From assembly GCA_013314755.1 (NCBI GenBank), contig JABUFA010000013.1, forward strand, positions 30,808-94,807: 64,000 nucleotides of DNA, read 5' to 3'. The notes beneath the pieces are model-generated. The model was not told the origin of the DNA, did not search any database, and saw only the letters and a program-made list of their open reading frames with translations. Position 1 is the first letter of the stretch, and every line of letters starts with the position of its first letter. Below, in pieces: positions 53,001 to 63,968 of this stretch. The position numbers and the translations under genes were made by a program. The DNA is from Chthonomonadia bacterium. GTDB lineage: Bacteria > Armatimonadota > HRBIN16.

Positions 53001-55364
53001 TCAGCCTCCTGTCAGTTCGACGGTTTCACCTCGTCGCATTCTCAGAATCACAGCGCCATCGTCGTCGGTCTGGAAGCGCACCGCTCTGCCCCCGCTAGTA
53101 ACCTGCGCCGCTTTTTGCCCATTGGGCAGGCGGACGCGATGCGTGGCGGAGACAGACGCCCTCAGCACTGCACGTGTCAGCCTGCCGTCCTGCCAGTAAA
53201 TATCCACCTCCACACCGCCTCTGGCTCGCAAACCTTTCACGCTTCCCTCTCGCCACGCGCGCGGCAGGGCAGGCAAAAGATGTATCTCCCCCGCGTGGCT
53301 CTGCAGGAGCATCTCTGCAATGCCTGCCGCTCCCCCAAAGTTGCCGTCAATCTGGAACGGCGGGTGGTTGTCAAACAGATTGGGCAGGGTAGAGTTCCTC
53401 AGCAGGGCGAGCAGATGCTCGTATGCCCGCTCTCCGTCTTCCAGACGCGCGAAGAAGTTGATCAGCCATGCCCGACTCCAGCCGGTATGCCCGCCTCCAT
53501 GCGCCAGTCGCCTTTCCAGCGACACTTTCACCGCGCGAGCCAGTTCAGGAGTGCCCCGCGGCGTTATCTGACAGCCCGGATGCAGTCCGTACAGGTGCGA
53601 CATGTGCCGGTGCCCGGGTTCGTTCTCCTCGAAATCCTCTATCCACTCCTGCAGTTGCCCGTGCCTGCCAATCTGCATGGGCGCGAGGCGACCGAGCGCC
53701 TCCTCCAGCTCTCTGCGAAAATCCTCGTCCACGCCCAGCGTGCGGCTCGCCTGGATACAGTTGGTAAACAGCTCGCGCAGAATCTGCATATCCATCGTGG
53801 GCGCGTAGCACACGGCTGCTACCTGCCCATCGGCGGTACGGAAAGTGTTCTCGGGCGAGATGGACGGCGCCGTTACCAGCCAGCCGTGTTTGGGTTCCGG
53901 CACTAGAAAGCCCAAGTAGAACTGCGCTGCCTCCTTCATGATGGGGTAGATACGGCGCAGGGTGTTCCTATCGGGGTGGAAGAGATAGTGTTCCCACAGA
54001 TGCTGGCACAGCCAACCTGCCGCCGCGGGGAACTGCCCCCATGTGGGATGCTCTCCGGGCGAGGTGAAGCCCCAGACGTTGGTGACCGTATGCACCACCC
54101 AGCCGCTCAGACCGTAGTGCACTTTTGCTGTTCGGCGCCCGGGTTCCCGCAAGCGGTCTATGAAGTCAATCAGCGGCAGGTGGCACTCGCGCAGGTTGCC
54201 CACTTCCGCAATCCAGTAGTTCATCTGCACGTTGATGTCGGTGTGATAGTCGCAGTTCCAGGGGGTCTGAATGCCATCTGCCCAGATGCCTTGCAGATTC
54301 GCAGGCAGAGTGCCCGGTCGGCTGCTGGAGATGAGCAGATACCGACCGAACTGGAAATAGAGGGCGCACAGGTGCGGATCATGCTCCCCGCGCCGCACAC
54401 GCTCCAGCCGTTCATCGGTAGGCAGGGAAGACGTCTGTTGACCGCCCAGGTTCAGCGCCACGCGGTCAAAGAGCTTTCGGTAGTCCTGAATGTGGCGGCT
54501 TTTCAGCGCGGAATAGCCGTGTCGGGACGCCCTCTGCACGTGCTTTGCCGTTTCCGTCAGCGGCTCGTTTCCGCGAAAGTCGGTTGCCGCGCTCAGCAGG
54601 AGGGTTACGGAGTCCGCATTTTGCACACGCAGCACGTCGCCGTCTACCGTTACTGTGCCTCCCTGCGCCACCGCCTGCAGGCGTGCTGCGAAACGCATTC
54701 CTCGCCCCTGATACAATCTTCCGAACAACACAAGCTGGTTGGGAGGCTCTGCTTTCACTCGCGCGTACTCGGGGCGGCTGAGCGACGCTTCCATGTTCAA
54801 CCTGCCCGGTCGGCTGGCGCTGATGCGGATGACAAGGACGTTATCCGGTGCGCTGGCAAAGTGCTCCCGGGTAAAGGTCAGGTCGCCCGTCCAATACTCA
54901 ACCGTCACGATAGCGGTTTGAAGGTTCAGCTCGCGGTAGTAATCGCGAGGGTTCTGATGGTCCGGGAAGCGCAGGCGCAGGTCGCCCAGCATCTGATAGC
55001 ACCCGAAAGGCACATTGGCGCCATTGCCGTGTCCCGACCCCGCTCCGCGGCACACGAAGTGCTTTTCCGTCAGCCGCTGTGCCTCTGCGTATCTGCCTTC
55101 AAAGAGCAGGCGACGTATCTCTGGAAGATAACGTGGGGCGTCGGGGTTGTCGGCGTCTTGCGGCTCGCCAGACCACACTGTCTCTTCGTTCAGCTGGATG
55201 CGCTCCTCCTCCACGCCACCGTAAATCATTGCGCCAAGCCTGCCGTTGCCGATGGGTAGCGCCTGAACCCAGCCTGGGGAGTTCTGCCAGGCGTTGGTGG
55301 TGGGCGGCTCGACAGGCGCTGGTCGCCGATACCACAGCACCCACTGCCGCTCTCGTTCAACCAT
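53001..55364 (-). CDS. GH95 family alpha-L-fucosidase
   Basis: 787 residues from the ATG at 55362-55364 with GGAGGCGAAGA upstream; an in-frame start further upstream is unlikely. The N-terminal beta domain ([36 protein letters not shown]) is followed by an (alpha/alpha)6 barrel with [28 protein letters not shown] and [20 protein letters not shown], typical of GH95. It acts on terminal alpha-1,2-fucose by inversion in known members; GH95 also includes galactosidases. It overlaps the GH29 stop by 8 nt. No signal peptide is apparent. Confidence 0.95.
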   Translation of the reverse strand: MVERERQWVLWYRRPAPVEPPTTNAWQNSPGWVQALPIGNGRLGAMIYGGVEEERIQLNEETVWSGEPQDADNPDAPRYLPEIRRLLFEGRYAEAQRLTEKHFVCRGAGSGHGNGANVPFGCYQMLGDLRLRFPDHQNPRDYYRELNLQTAIVTVEYWTGDLTFTREHFASAPDNVLVIRISASRPGRLNMEASLSRPEYARVKAEPPNQLVLFGRLYQGRGMRFAARLQAVAQGGTVTVDGDVLRVQNADSVTLLLSAATDFRGNEPLTETAKHVQRASRHGYSALKSRHIQDYRKLFDRVALNLGGQQTSSLPTDERLERVRRGEHDPHLCALYFQFGRYLLISSSRPGTLPANLQGIWADGIQTPWNCDYHTDINVQMNYWIAEVGNLRECHLPLIDFIDRLREPGRRTAKVHYGLSGWVVHTVTNVWGFTSPGEHPTWGQFPAAAGWLCQHLWEHYLFHPDRNTLRRIYPIMKEAAQFYLGFLVPEPKHGWLVTAPSISPENTFRTADGQVAAVCYAPTMDMQILRELFTNCIQASRTLGVDEDFRRELEEALGRLAPMQIGRHGQLQEWIEDFEENEPGHRHMSHLYGLHPGCQITPRGTPELARAVKVSLERRLAHGGGHTGWSRAWLINFFARLEDGERAYEHLLALLRNSTLPNLFDNHPPFQIDGNFGGAAGIAEMLLQSHAGEIHLLPALPRAWREGSVKGLRARGGVEVDIYWQDGRLTRAVLRASVSATHRVRLPNGQKAAQVTSGGRAVRFQTDDDGAVILRMRRGETVELTGG

Positions 55365-56676
55365 TCTTCGCCTCCGATACCCTGGGAGCATGGTACAGCG
55401 CGACGTTGCGTATCAGCGGAAGGTCACGCGCCTTCTCAATGGTCAGTCTTACTCGCGAGGCGGTCACCGGCGCGATTCGATCCAGCTTCTTGTGTCCGAT
55501 AGTTGTGCCCTGCTTCGCTCTCTGCCAGCCGGAAGCCGTCAGGGCGTCCACCGTGTATGCCTCCACATGCTGACCCTCCGCAATATATTCCTGCGTCATG
55601 ATGATGTTGAAAGTTACAGGCTTGCGCAGGTCAATCTCCAGCATGGCGGGGAGCTCGCGCGGCATCCAGTACGTCGCCGGGTTTCCGTCCACTGCATGTC
55701 GGGCACTGTGGGCACGCTGTGCACTGCTCGCGGAGGCTGGCTTGTTGAGAGCAAGGTTGGTGGCAAATATCTCGTCCAGCGCAGAGCGCCATTCACGCAG
55801 GCGACGCACGTCGGGCTCTGGCAAAAGCCCTCGTCGGTCGGGTGGTACGTTGAGCAACAGCACGCTGTTGCGTCCCACAGACTTGAAGTAGATATCCAAC
55901 AGGTGCTCCAGCGACTTGACCTTCGTGTCCTCATGGGCATGGTAGAACCAGCCAGGGCGAATGGACACATCACACTCGGCGGGCCACCACACCTTACCCG
56001 AGACATTTCCATGAAAAGCAGGCACGGGGTCCTGAACGCTCCACTCGGTCTCCGCCGCGTAACCGTCCTCGTTGCCCACCCAGCGGATATCGGGTCCGCA
56101 GATGGCGATAAGCGCCTTCGGCTGGTATTTTCGGATGACCTGATAGTAGGACTGCCAGTCGTACTCCTGCCTGCGCCCGTTGGGTCCCTCGCCACACGCA
56201 CCGTCGAACCACACCTCTGCGACCTCACCGTACTGGGTCAGCAGCTCGGTCAGCTGGCTGATAAAGTAGCGGTTGTAGGCAGGAGAATCTCCATAGGTGC
56301 GTTCGTGTCGGTCCCAAGGCGAGAGGTAGATGCCCATCTTCAGTCCGGCTTCTCTGCACGCTTGAGAAAACTCGCGCACCACGTCGCCCCTGCCGTCGCG
56401 CCAGGGGCTGTTTTTGACCGAGTGCTCGGTGTAGCGGGTTTGCCACAGGCAGAAACCGTCGTGGTGCTTGGCGGTGAGGATGACGTATTTGAAGCCGCAC
56501 TCTTTAGCGACCTGTGTCCACTGGCGTGCATCCAGGGCGGAGGGATTGAACCAGCGGGGATCTTCGGTGCCTTCACCCCACTCGCGGTCGGTGAAGGTGT
56601 TCATCCCGAAGTGCAGGAACATGCTCAGTTCCGCTTCCTGCCATGCAAGCTGTTGCGGGGTCGGTTTAGGGTGCAT
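55357..56676 (-). CDS. GH29 family alpha-L-fucosidase with C-terminal F5/8 (CBM32-like) domain
   Basis: 439 residues. The GH29 barrel shows [28 protein letters not shown] and nucleophile Asp158 in [11 protein letters not shown]. From about residue 310 a discoidin/F5-8 type C domain follows ([40 protein letters not shown]). It is a retaining fucosidase and pairs naturally with GH95. First gene of the operon. Its ribosome-binding site GGAGGAG is part of a long-range inverted repeat (56682-56725). Confidence 0.95.
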   Translation of the reverse strand: MHPKPTPQQLAWQEAELSMFLHFGMNTFTDREWGEGTEDPRWFNPSALDARQWTQVAKECGFKYVILTAKHHDGFCLWQTRYTEHSVKNSPWRDGRGDVVREFSQACREAGLKMGIYLSPWDRHERTYGDSPAYNRYFISQLTELLTQYGEVAEVWFDGACGEGPNGRRQEYDWQSYYQVIRKYQPKALIAICGPDIRWVGNEDGYAAETEWSVQDPVPAFHGNVSGKVWWPAECDVSIRPGWFYHAHEDTKVKSLEHLLDIYFKSVGRNSVLLLNVPPDRRGLLPEPDVRRLREWRSALDEIFATNLALNKPASASSAQRAHSARHAVDGNPATYWMPRELPAMLEIDLRKPVTFNIIMTQEYIAEGQHVEAYTVDALTASGWQRAKQGTTIGHKKLDRIAPVTASRVRLTIEKARDLPLIRNVALYHAPRVSEAKNG

Positions 56677-56681
56677 ACACT

Positions 56682-56725
56682 CCTCCAGAGATGTCTGTGC
56701 TTGTTCAAATCTTCCACTCTGGAGG
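56682..56725 (-). promoter_or_regulatory. inverted repeat that could mask the GH29 ribosome-binding site
   Basis: In the minus-strand RNA CCTCCAGAG (complement of 56717-56725) can pair with CTCTGGAGG (complement of 56682-56690), which contains the Shine-Dalgarno sequence of the fucosidase gene, across 26 nt. This would form a 9-bp helix hiding the site. No ligand or leader peptide is evident. Confidence 0.45.
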
Positions 56726-56747
56726 AGGTACGTCCTGCCTTAAGGGT

Positions 56748-57887
56748 CTATTCCTCCTCTGGCAAAGCGCCAGCCGGCTCTACGAGTTCGCCACGCCCGC
56801 TCATGATGCCGATGCCCAGCTTTCTTGCCTCGTCCAGCGCGGCGGGGTCCACGCGAATGGCGTACATGTACACAAGGTAAGGACCCTGCACGCCAGCTTC
56901 TTTCAGCTTGCGCCGAAAATCGGGCGAGTTCATGCGGTTCGCCCAGTCGGTAACCGCACGTCGGCTCAGGCGCGCCTTGCTTTCAGCGACCACCGTGAGG
57001 CGTTCACCGGTAGGCGACTCCACCGGCAAAACCACATCAATCTCACCGACGCTGTCGATGCGCACGGGGTAGCCCTCGGGCTCGGCTTTATAACCTTTCT
57101 GCCTGATAAGCGTGGACACCGATGCCTGCGCTTCTTCCTCCAGCGTAGCACCGATAATGTTCACCAGCTGCCCGACCTGCGAGGCAAGGTTATCCACGCG
57201 CTGTTCAAGCCGGTCGAGGCGTGCATCCGTGCTTGTGCGATAGGCATAAAACTCTTCCTGAGTGCGCTTTTGGGCTTCTGCCAGCTCCTCTACACGCTGT
57301 TCTGTGCGCTTCTGCGCCTCTGCCAGTTCTTCTACACGCTGTTCTGTGCGCTTCTGCGCCTCTGCCAGTTCTTCTACACGCTGTTCTGTGCGCTTCTGCG
57401 CTTCTGCCAGTTCTTCTACACGCTGTTCTGTGCGCTTCTGCGCCTCTGCCAGTTCTTCTACACGCTGTTCTGTGCGCTTCTGCGCTTCTGCCAGTTCTTC
57501 TACACGCTGTTCTGTGCGCTTCTGCGCTTCTGCTAACTCCTCCACGCGCTGGCTCAGGCGTGCAACCGTCTCATCGGTGCGCTTCTGCGCCTCCGCCAGT
57601 TCTTCTACACGCTGTTCTGTGCGCTTCTGCGCTTCTGCTAACTCGCGCAGCGCAGCGTCCGTCTGCTGGCGATATGCCTGAAACTCTTCGTAAGCACGAC
57701 GCTGAAACTCGACCAGCTGCGCGACCGCCTCCTCAAGACGACGTATCGCCTCGGTGTTTTCACGGACGAGCTGGGGTAGCGTGACAAAGTCCTCCGGTAG
57801 AATCAGGGAGCGCAGACGCTCTCGATACTCCGGGTGCTGGTAAAGCAGACGGACCAGATCCTCAAAATCATTGATGGTAAAAGGCAT
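56748..57887 (-). CDS. repeat coiled-coil protein with PD-(D/E)XK nuclease-like C-terminus (DUF3782-like)
   Basis: 379 residues. The N-terminal segment (about 1-80) is helical. About nine copies of a 14-residue heptad pair, [14 protein letters not shown], follow (about 80-210), forming a long coiled coil, and one 7-residue slip (TVARLSQ) interrupts the series. The C-terminal domain (about 245-379) has [11 protein letters not shown] then [10 protein letters not shown], a D...ExK arrangement like PD-(D/E)XK nucleases. Similar proteins are annotated DUF3782 in cyanobacteria and thermophiles. A TATAAT (complement of 57907-57912) precedes it. Role unknown. Confidence 0.85.
   Translation of the reverse strand: MPFTINDFEDLVRLLYQHPEYRERLRSLILPEDFVTLPQLVRENTEAIRRLEEAVAQLVEFQRRAYEEFQAYRQQTDAALRELAEAQKRTEQRVEELAEAQKRTDETVARLSQRVEELAEAQKRTEQRVEELAEAQKRTEQRVEELAEAQKRTEQRVEELAEAQKRTEQRVEELAEAQKRTEQRVEELAEAQKRTEQRVEELAEAQKRTQEEFYAYRTSTDARLDRLEQRVDNLASQVGQLVNIIGATLEEEAQASVSTLIRQKGYKAEPEGYPVRIDSVGEIDVVLPVESPTGERLTVVAESKARLSRRAVTDWANRMNSPDFRRKLKEAGVQGPYLVYMYAIRVDPAALDEARKLGIGIMSGRGELVEPAGALPEEE
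57297..57548 (-). repeat. 42-nt coding minisatellite, six near-identical tandem units
   Basis: Units at 57297, 57339, 57381, 57423, 57465 and 57507 encode the 14-residue coiled-coil repeat; they differ mainly at one synonymous position (GCC/GCT-type changes). Further diverged units flank them. High identity at the DNA level implies recent expansion or gene conversion, so copy number may vary between strains or be collapsed in assemblies. Confidence 0.9.
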
Positions 57888-57968
57888 CTTCGTTTCACCT
57901 ACAACGATTATACCATGTGCAGGAGTGACATGGGTAGAGTGCTTAATAGGAACAGGGGCATGTAACAG

Positions 57969-60155
57969 ATGAGCGGCTGGAGATGGAAAATACGCCGACT
58001 AACGGCAATGCAACCGGGAGAGATAGCTATTCGCGTCCAGCGGATGTTGAGGGACCGCGCTATTTCGGCAGGTGTACTGCGACCGTATCCCCTGGATGCG
58101 GATTCCTGCTTCACCCACGCATGGAACCATGAGGTGCGCGCTGTCTACGAACGCTTCCTGCATCGCTTCCCCTGCTCGCGTTACTCGCACACCCACTGGC
58201 GCGAGTTCATTTCCAGCGCACATTCCGAATGCGCAGAATCTATCATCCAAGAAGCCGAAAATGTCCTGGCAGGCAAACTCAGGCTGTTTACCTTTGAGGT
58301 GCAAACCGATGTGCCTCCCCGCTGGTTCTGCAACTACGTGCAGGGTGGCGAGTGGCAGGCGGTTCCCGCGCATCAGATAGACTACCGACGGGACGACATT
58401 GCAGGTGGGGTTCGCTACTGCTGGGAGCTGAACCGACATGGCTATTTCCTGACCATGGCGCAGGCGTATCTGCTCACCGGCGATGATCGATTTGCGCAGA
58501 GGCTGCTGCAGGACTGGCTGGACTGGATTGCCCGCAATCCTCCACGCTTCGGTATCAACTGGACAAGCCCGCTGGAATGCGCCCTTCGTCTGCATACCTG
58601 GTGCTGGAGCCTGTGGTTTCTGGCGGATTACCCCGGTCTGGATGAACGTGCTCTGCGGCTGATAATGGGAAGCCTGTGGCAACAGTGCGCCGAGGTTGCT
58701 ATGAACCTGTCTATCGGTTCGTCCGCAAACAACCACCTGATTGGCGAGGCGGCGGGCATGTGGCTGTTTGCGAACCTGTTCCCCACGGCGCGCCTTGCCA
58801 ACCGCTGGAAGCAGGTTGCTCGCAAAATCCTGGAGCGAGAAATCCCCCGCCAGATTACCGCCGACGGTGTCTCGGTGGAGCAGGCGATACACTATCAGGT
58901 GTTCGTCATGGAGATGGCTCTACACGCCGATGGATTGGCGCGACATCTGGATAAGCCCTTCAACGAGCCGTTCGCACAGAGACTGCTGGCATCTGCACGC
59001 TTTCTGCAAACCCTGGCTGACTGCAACGGAAACATCCCACATATCGGCGACAGCGACGACGCCGAGGTTCTGCCCTTCTGTCCGCGCCGTTCACACCTGG
59101 AGGCGGACATTGTAGACGCTGTCTGTGCCCTCTATGAGCACTCCGCGCCTTCTACTCTTAAAGGGGCTTGGCTGTCCTGCCAACCTGTAGATGCTGGGGG
59201 GCAGAGTCGGGTTAAGAACCCGCCGCTTCACAGTCGGCTGTTTGCGCAGGGCGGCTACGCGGTGATGCGCGACGAGGAAGGCAAACGGGTAGCGGTGGTA
59301 GACTGCGGGGAGCTGGGGTGGGGAACCATCGCCGCCCATGCACATGCAGATGCCCTCGCCGTTACCCTCAGCATAGATGGTCAGCCGATACTGGTGGACG
59401 CAGGTACTTATTGTTACCACGATGAGCCTGTCTGGCGTGACGCCTTCCGCAGCACCCGCTACCATAATACGGTGTGCGTGGACGATACCGACCAGAGTGA
59501 GATGCTGGGAGCGTTTCTCTGGGGGGCAAGAGCTAAAGTAAAAGTTAGATTGTGGCACACCTCTGATCTGTGCGACCTGCTCTGTGCCTCGCACAACGGT
59601 TACCGGCGCATCGGATGCGGAGAGCATATCCGGTGGTTCCTGTGGCTGAAACCGGATATATGGCTGGTCGTAGACGAAGTAGAGCAAAGCCAGGGGCATC
59701 GTGTGGTACAAAACTGGTTATTATCACAGACTTGCGCCCTGCGGATGCCAGGTGATAGAATGCAAGCGTCGGATAGCAACGAGGCGTGGATATTCGCTGT
59801 TACGCCTGTAGATGTTCAGCAGGTATACGGTGCAGAGGCGCACAGGGGCGGTTGGATTTCGCCCGCCTTTGGCAGGAAGGAACCCACACGCCATCTGTTT
59901 CTTCGGCGGGCGGAGCCAAACGGCAGGTTGGCTACATTAATCGGTCAGGGTCCGCACGAACCCAAATTAATCCTTTGGGAAGATAAGACAGACGGCTGGA
60001 AGCTACAGATAGAGTACAACGGTCGGTTCTGGCTGGTTGGCACGACGGGTAGCCGATGCCCGTGGCATTTTCCGGAGGCAATGGTGGAAGCAAAAACGGT
60101 CGTGGCGACGTGGACAGAAACACCGTCGTCCACCCTTTATGAGGTGATTGAATAG
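57969..60155 (+). CDS. heparinase II/III family polysaccharide lyase-like protein
   Basis: 728 residues. The N-terminal (alpha/alpha) toroid (about 90-400) has [19 protein letters not shown] and [17 protein letters not shown] with the typical N-H and Y residues. The C-terminal beta-sheet domain includes [41 protein letters not shown] and HEIRW-like segments, characteristic of Hepar_II_III. No signal peptide is seen. It is 3 nt before the AlgD-like dehydrogenase and in the same operon, so it probably acts in synthesis or turnover of the same uronic-acid polymer. Confidence 0.92.
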   Translation: MSGWRWKIRRLTAMQPGEIAIRVQRMLRDRAISAGVLRPYPLDADSCFTHAWNHEVRAVYERFLHRFPCSRYSHTHWREFISSAHSECAESIIQEAENVLAGKLRLFTFEVQTDVPPRWFCNYVQGGEWQAVPAHQIDYRRDDIAGGVRYCWELNRHGYFLTMAQAYLLTGDDRFAQRLLQDWLDWIARNPPRFGINWTSPLECALRLHTWCWSLWFLADYPGLDERALRLIMGSLWQQCAEVAMNLSIGSSANNHLIGEAAGMWLFANLFPTARLANRWKQVARKILEREIPRQITADGVSVEQAIHYQVFVMEMALHADGLARHLDKPFNEPFAQRLLASARFLQTLADCNGNIPHIGDSDDAEVLPFCPRRSHLEADIVDAVCALYEHSAPSTLKGAWLSCQPVDAGGQSRVKNPPLHSRLFAQGGYAVMRDEEGKRVAVVDCGELGWGTIAAHAHADALAVTLSIDGQPILVDAGTYCYHDEPVWRDAFRSTRYHNTVCVDDTDQSEMLGAFLWGARAKVKVRLWHTSDLCDLLCASHNGYRRIGCGEHIRWFLWLKPDIWLVVDEVEQSQGHRVVQNWLLSQTCALRMPGDRMQASDSNEAWIFAVTPVDVQQVYGAEAHRGGWISPAFGRKEPTRHLFLRRAEPNGRLATLIGQGPHEPKLILWEDKTDGWKLQIEYNGRFWLVGTTGSRCPWHFPEAMVEAKTVVATWTETPSSTLYEVIE

Positions 60156-60158
60156 GCT

Positions 60159-61472
60159 ATGGATATTGCGATTTTCGGTCTCGGATATGTGGGAGCGGTG
60201 ACCGCTGCCTGCTTCGCGGCAGAAGGGCATCGTGTGATCGGCGTGGACACCGACGCCTACAAGGTGCAGTGCATTATGGAGGGGCGATCGCCCATTGTGG
60301 AGAGGGACCTGGAACAGCTCATCCGCAAAGGGCGTGAAGCGGGGCGGCTGACTGCCACCACCTGCGCCGATGAAGCGGTAGCGCAGAGCGAAATGGCACT
60401 GATTTGTGTGGGCACACCCAGCCAGCGTAACGGCAGTCTGTATCTGGGCTTTGTGGAGCGCGTCTGTCGCCAGATTGGGGCGGCTTTTGCCGAGCGCGAA
60501 GAACCTTACACGGTCGTGGTGCGCAGTACCGTCCTGCCCGGCACGTGCGAGGAGCTGGTTATCCCTACGCTGGAATCTGCCTCCGGTAAGAAACACGGCG
60601 AAGGCTTCCATGTGTGTATGAACCCCGAGTTTTTGCGCGAGGGAACCGCCATCCATGATTTCTACCATCCTCCGCTGACCGTTATCGGTGCGAAGAGCAA
60701 CGAAGCCGCCGACCGGGTGGCGCAGCTGTACGCAAACCTCTCTGCCGAGTGCGTGAAAACCGACCTGCGCACCGCCGAAATGGTCAAGTACGCGAACAAC
60801 GCCTTCCACGCGCTGAAAATCACCTTCGCGAACGAAATCGGGGCATGGTGCAAGCAGGAGGGTGTGGATAGCCACGTAGTGATGCGCCTGCTGACGATGG
60901 ACACCAAGCTGAACATCTCGCCGGCGTATCTGACGCCCGGATTTGCCTTCGGTGGTTCGTGCCTGCCGAAGGACCTGCGAGCGCTGGTGTACCGGGCACA
61001 TCAGCACGACCTGCAACTGCCCACGCTGGAGTCTATTCTCGTTAGCAACCGCCTGCAGATCGAGCGCACCGCCGAAATGATTGTGCAGATGGGCAGGAAG
61101 CGAGTGGGCGTGGTAGGTCTGGCGTTCAAGGCAGGCACCGACGACCTGCGCGAAAGCCCGGTGGTTGCTCTGTGTGAATATCTCATCGGCAAGGGATATT
61201 CCCTGCGCATCTACGACCCGAACGTCTCCTTAGCGGCGATTTACGGAAGCAACAAAGCCTATATCGAAAAGGAAATCCCGCACATCCACGCGCTGATGTG
61301 CGATAACCTCCAGCAGTTAATCGAGCACAGCGAAGTGGTTGTGCTGGCAAATCGTAATGAGCAGGTGGAACAGTACGCGCACTGTTTCCGGGAAGACCAG
61401 ACGGTGATTGACCTGGCACGCACTCTTGCTCCCGAGGCGATAAGAGGGCGGTATATTGGGCTGTACTGGTAA
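60159..61472 (+). CDS. nucleotide-sugar dehydrogenase, AlgD-like (GDP-mannose 6-dehydrogenase type)
   Basis: 437 residues with an N-terminal Rossmann motif (IAIFGLGYVGAVTAACFA), VVVRSTVLPGT, NPEFLREGTAIHDF and the catalytic Cys268 in GFAFGGSCLPKDLRALVYRA. KLNISPAYL and GLAFKAGTDDLRESPVV resemble Pseudomonas AlgD more than UDP-glucose dehydrogenases; the Cys is at the same number as in AlgD. It would oxidise GDP-mannose, or possibly a UDP-hexose, to the uronate. It is in one operon with the heparinase-like and glycosyltransferase genes. Confidence 0.9.
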   Translation: MDIAIFGLGYVGAVTAACFAAEGHRVIGVDTDAYKVQCIMEGRSPIVERDLEQLIRKGREAGRLTATTCADEAVAQSEMALICVGTPSQRNGSLYLGFVERVCRQIGAAFAEREEPYTVVVRSTVLPGTCEELVIPTLESASGKKHGEGFHVCMNPEFLREGTAIHDFYHPPLTVIGAKSNEAADRVAQLYANLSAECVKTDLRTAEMVKYANNAFHALKITFANEIGAWCKQEGVDSHVVMRLLTMDTKLNISPAYLTPGFAFGGSCLPKDLRALVYRAHQHDLQLPTLESILVSNRLQIERTAEMIVQMGRKRVGVVGLAFKAGTDDLRESPVVALCEYLIGKGYSLRIYDPNVSLAAIYGSNKAYIEKEIPHIHALMCDNLQQLIEHSEVVVLANRNEQVEQYAHCFREDQTVIDLARTLAPEAIRGRYIGLYW

Positions 61473-62652
61473 GAAAATACTGATTGTGGTGGAGAACCTG
61501 CCCGTTCCGTTTGACCGGCGCGTGTGGATGGAAGCCACCTCGCTGGTAGGGGCGGGTTTTCACGTATCGGTCATTTCGCCGCGCAAACCGGGCGATGCTC
61601 CCCATGCGGTGATAGATGGCGTGCATGTATACAGGTATAAAATGTATCCTCCCACACGCGGCGTTATCAGCTTCCTGTGGGAGTTTACCTACTGCTGGGT
61701 GATGACCTTCTGGTTGAGCCTGGTGGTATGGCGGCGCGAAGGCTTTGATGTGATCCACGCCTGCAACCCGCCCGATACTTACTGGCTTCTGGGACGGTTC
61801 TGGAAGCTCTTCGGCAAAAAGTACGTGTTTGACCACCACGACCTAAACCCCGAGCTGTACGAATCGCGCTTCGGGAAGCGAGGGTGGATACACAAAATCC
61901 TGCTGTGGCTGGAGAAACAGCAGTTCCGCACCGCCGACCGGGTGATTTCCACTAACGAGTCGTACCGACAGGTAGCCATTCAGCGGGGCGGTGTCTCGCC
62001 GGAGCGCGTGGTGGTGGTGCGCAGTGGTCCCGACCTGAACCGCTTCCATCGCGTGACGCCCGACGAATCGCTGAAGCGCGGCAGGCGATACCTGGCGGTT
62101 TATCTGGGGGTGATGGGACCGCAGGACGGGGTGGACTATCTGATTCGCGCTGCCGAGCACGTGGTGCGCACCTTCGGCAGGGAAGATATTCAGTTTGTGC
62201 TGGTGGGCGATGGCGACGTCAGGAGCGACATGGAAAAGATGGTACAGGAAAAGGGACTGGAGGATTGGATAACCTTCACCGGGCGCATTCCCGACGAAGA
62301 CCTGCAAAGGGTGCTCTCCACCGCTGACGTCGCGCTGGCACCAGACCCCAAAAATCCGCTCAATGACGTGTCTACCATGAACAAGGTGGTAGAATACATG
62401 GCGATGGGGCTTCCGATAGTGAGCTTTGACCTGAAGGAAGCGCGCTACTCGGCGGGTGAGGCGGCGGCATACGCTACCCCGAACGATGAGCGCGAGTTTG
62501 CTCAGCGCATCATTGAACTGATCGATGACCCCGAACGTCGCCGACAAATGGGCGAATACGGGCTACAGCGTGTGCGCGAGCACCTGGCGTGGGGGCACAG
62601 CCGAAAAGTGCTGGTGCAGTTGTACACCGACCTGCTATGCGGAGGCGATTGA
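61456..62652 (+). CDS. glycosyltransferase, GT4-type
   Basis: 398 residues from TTG 61456, overlapping the dehydrogenase stop by 17 nt; no ATG is available that keeps the first beta strand (KKILIVVENLPVPFDRRVWM). The GT-B fold shows the N-terminal acceptor domain and the C-terminal donor-binding domain: VYLGVMGPQDGVDYLIRAAE, VLVGDGDVRSDMEK, FTGRIPDEDLQRVLSTADVA and MNKVVEYMAMGLPIVSFDL. The E-x7-E-type signature is partly changed. It likely adds a sugar to the polysaccharide made from the uronate. Confidence 0.93.
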   Translation: MGCTGKKILIVVENLPVPFDRRVWMEATSLVGAGFHVSVISPRKPGDAPHAVIDGVHVYRYKMYPPTRGVISFLWEFTYCWVMTFWLSLVVWRREGFDVIHACNPPDTYWLLGRFWKLFGKKYVFDHHDLNPELYESRFGKRGWIHKILLWLEKQQFRTADRVISTNESYRQVAIQRGGVSPERVVVVRSGPDLNRFHRVTPDESLKRGRRYLAVYLGVMGPQDGVDYLIRAAEHVVRTFGREDIQFVLVGDGDVRSDMEKMVQEKGLEDWITFTGRIPDEDLQRVLSTADVALAPDPKNPLNDVSTMNKVVEYMAMGLPIVSFDLKEARYSAGEAAAYATPNDEREFAQRIIELIDDPERRRQMGEYGLQRVREHLAWGHSRKVLVQLYTDLLCGGD

Positions 62653-62661
62653 AAGGCACCC

Positions 62662-63858
62662 ATGGAGTTCATGCACATCCTGCTGATGCTGACCATCATC
62701 CTGGCGGCGGCGAAGCTGCTTTCGGAGCTCAGCGAACGCATATCGCAGCCGGCAGTGCTGGGAGAGCTGCTGGCTGGGCTGATACTCGGCGACAGCCTGC
62801 TGAGGATTGTGGACCCTCATAACGAAATCCTGCATACCCTGGCGGAGCTGGGGGCGGTACTTCTGCTGTTCGAAATCGGGCTGGAGTCGGACATCACCGA
62901 ACTGTTTCGGGTGGGCTGGCGTTCGCTCTGGGTGGCGATTATCGGAGTGGTAACGCCAGCGGTGCTGGGTTTCGCGGTAAGCCTTCTGCTCGGTTTGCCT
63001 GTGATGCCCGCCATTTTCATCGGCGCGACGCTCACCGCTACCAGCGTGGGCATTACCGCGCGAGTGCTCAAAGATATTGGCATCCTGCGCTGGGGCGAGT
63101 CGCAGATTATCCTGGGAGCGGCGGTCGCCGACGATGTGATAGGGCTGTTGATACTGGCGGTCGTCAGCGGGCTGGTGCAGGGCGAGTCGCTCACTGTGTG
63201 GCAGGTGGGCAAGGTGCTGGCGCTGGCGCTGGTGTTCCTGTTGGGAGCATTGACCGTAGGCTTAAAGGCGTCTCACATCCTGCTGAGAATCGCCGAGCAG
63301 ATGCGTGCTCGCGCTGCGCTGGTGACCGCTGCGCTGGTGTTCTGTTTTCTGTTTGCCGCGCTGGCGCAGGTGGTGGGGCTGGCGCCGATTGTGGGCGCGT
63401 TCTCTGCCGGGCTGGTGCTTGCCCGTACCGAACATCGCATCCGTATCACCGAACGTGCCAGCGCCATAGCCGATATGCTGGTGCCGCTCTTCTTTGTGGT
63501 CATGGGCGCTCAGATGAACCTGCGGGCTATTGATATTACCACGCCAGCGGGCAGAAGTATTATTGGTCTGGCGGCGCTGTTGATTGTGGTGGCGATTGTG
63601 GGCAAGATGGCTTCCGGGCTGGCGGTATGGCGTAGCCGACTGCGACCATGGTTGATTGGCGTTGGGATGGTGCCTCGTGGAGAAGTGGGGCTGATATTCG
63701 CTACCATCGGTCTCCAGCAAAAGGTGTTCGACGTCACGGTATATACTGCCGTGCTGGTGCTGGTGATGGTTACCACTCTGATAACCCCGCCATGGCTTCG
63801 CACGCTGGCGCGCCGCTACGGAGCGCGGGCGCAACATCCGGTGCCGGAACACGCCTGA
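62662..63858 (+). CDS. CPA2-family Na+(K+)/H+ antiporter
   Basis: 398 residues with about 12 transmembrane helices. The ion-binding Asp-Asp pair is in AAVADDVIGLL, as in NapA-type electrogenic exchangers. SQPAVLGELLAGLILGDSLL and PIVGAFSAGLVLARTEHRI are typical of the Kef/NapA group. There is no C-terminal TrkA domain. It begins 9 nt after the glycosyltransferase stop. Confidence 0.92.
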   Translation: MEFMHILLMLTIILAAAKLLSELSERISQPAVLGELLAGLILGDSLLRIVDPHNEILHTLAELGAVLLLFEIGLESDITELFRVGWRSLWVAIIGVVTPAVLGFAVSLLLGLPVMPAIFIGATLTATSVGITARVLKDIGILRWGESQIILGAAVADDVIGLLILAVVSGLVQGESLTVWQVGKVLALALVFLLGALTVGLKASHILLRIAEQMRARAALVTAALVFCFLFAALAQVVGLAPIVGAFSAGLVLARTEHRIRITERASAIADMLVPLFFVVMGAQMNLRAIDITTPAGRSIIGLAALLIVVAIVGKMASGLAVWRSRLRPWLIGVGMVPRGEVGLIFATIGLQQKVFDVTVYTAVLVLVMVTTLITPPWLRTLARRYGARAQHPVPEHA

Positions 63859-63968
63859 TCTGTGGAAAGTACCGTGTCTGTTACAGCAAGGGTTGGTTTG
63901 AAGGGTAGAAGGCTCGCCAACACGAAAAATATCTCCAGAACCACTCGGCATCCCACAGGAGGTAAGCC

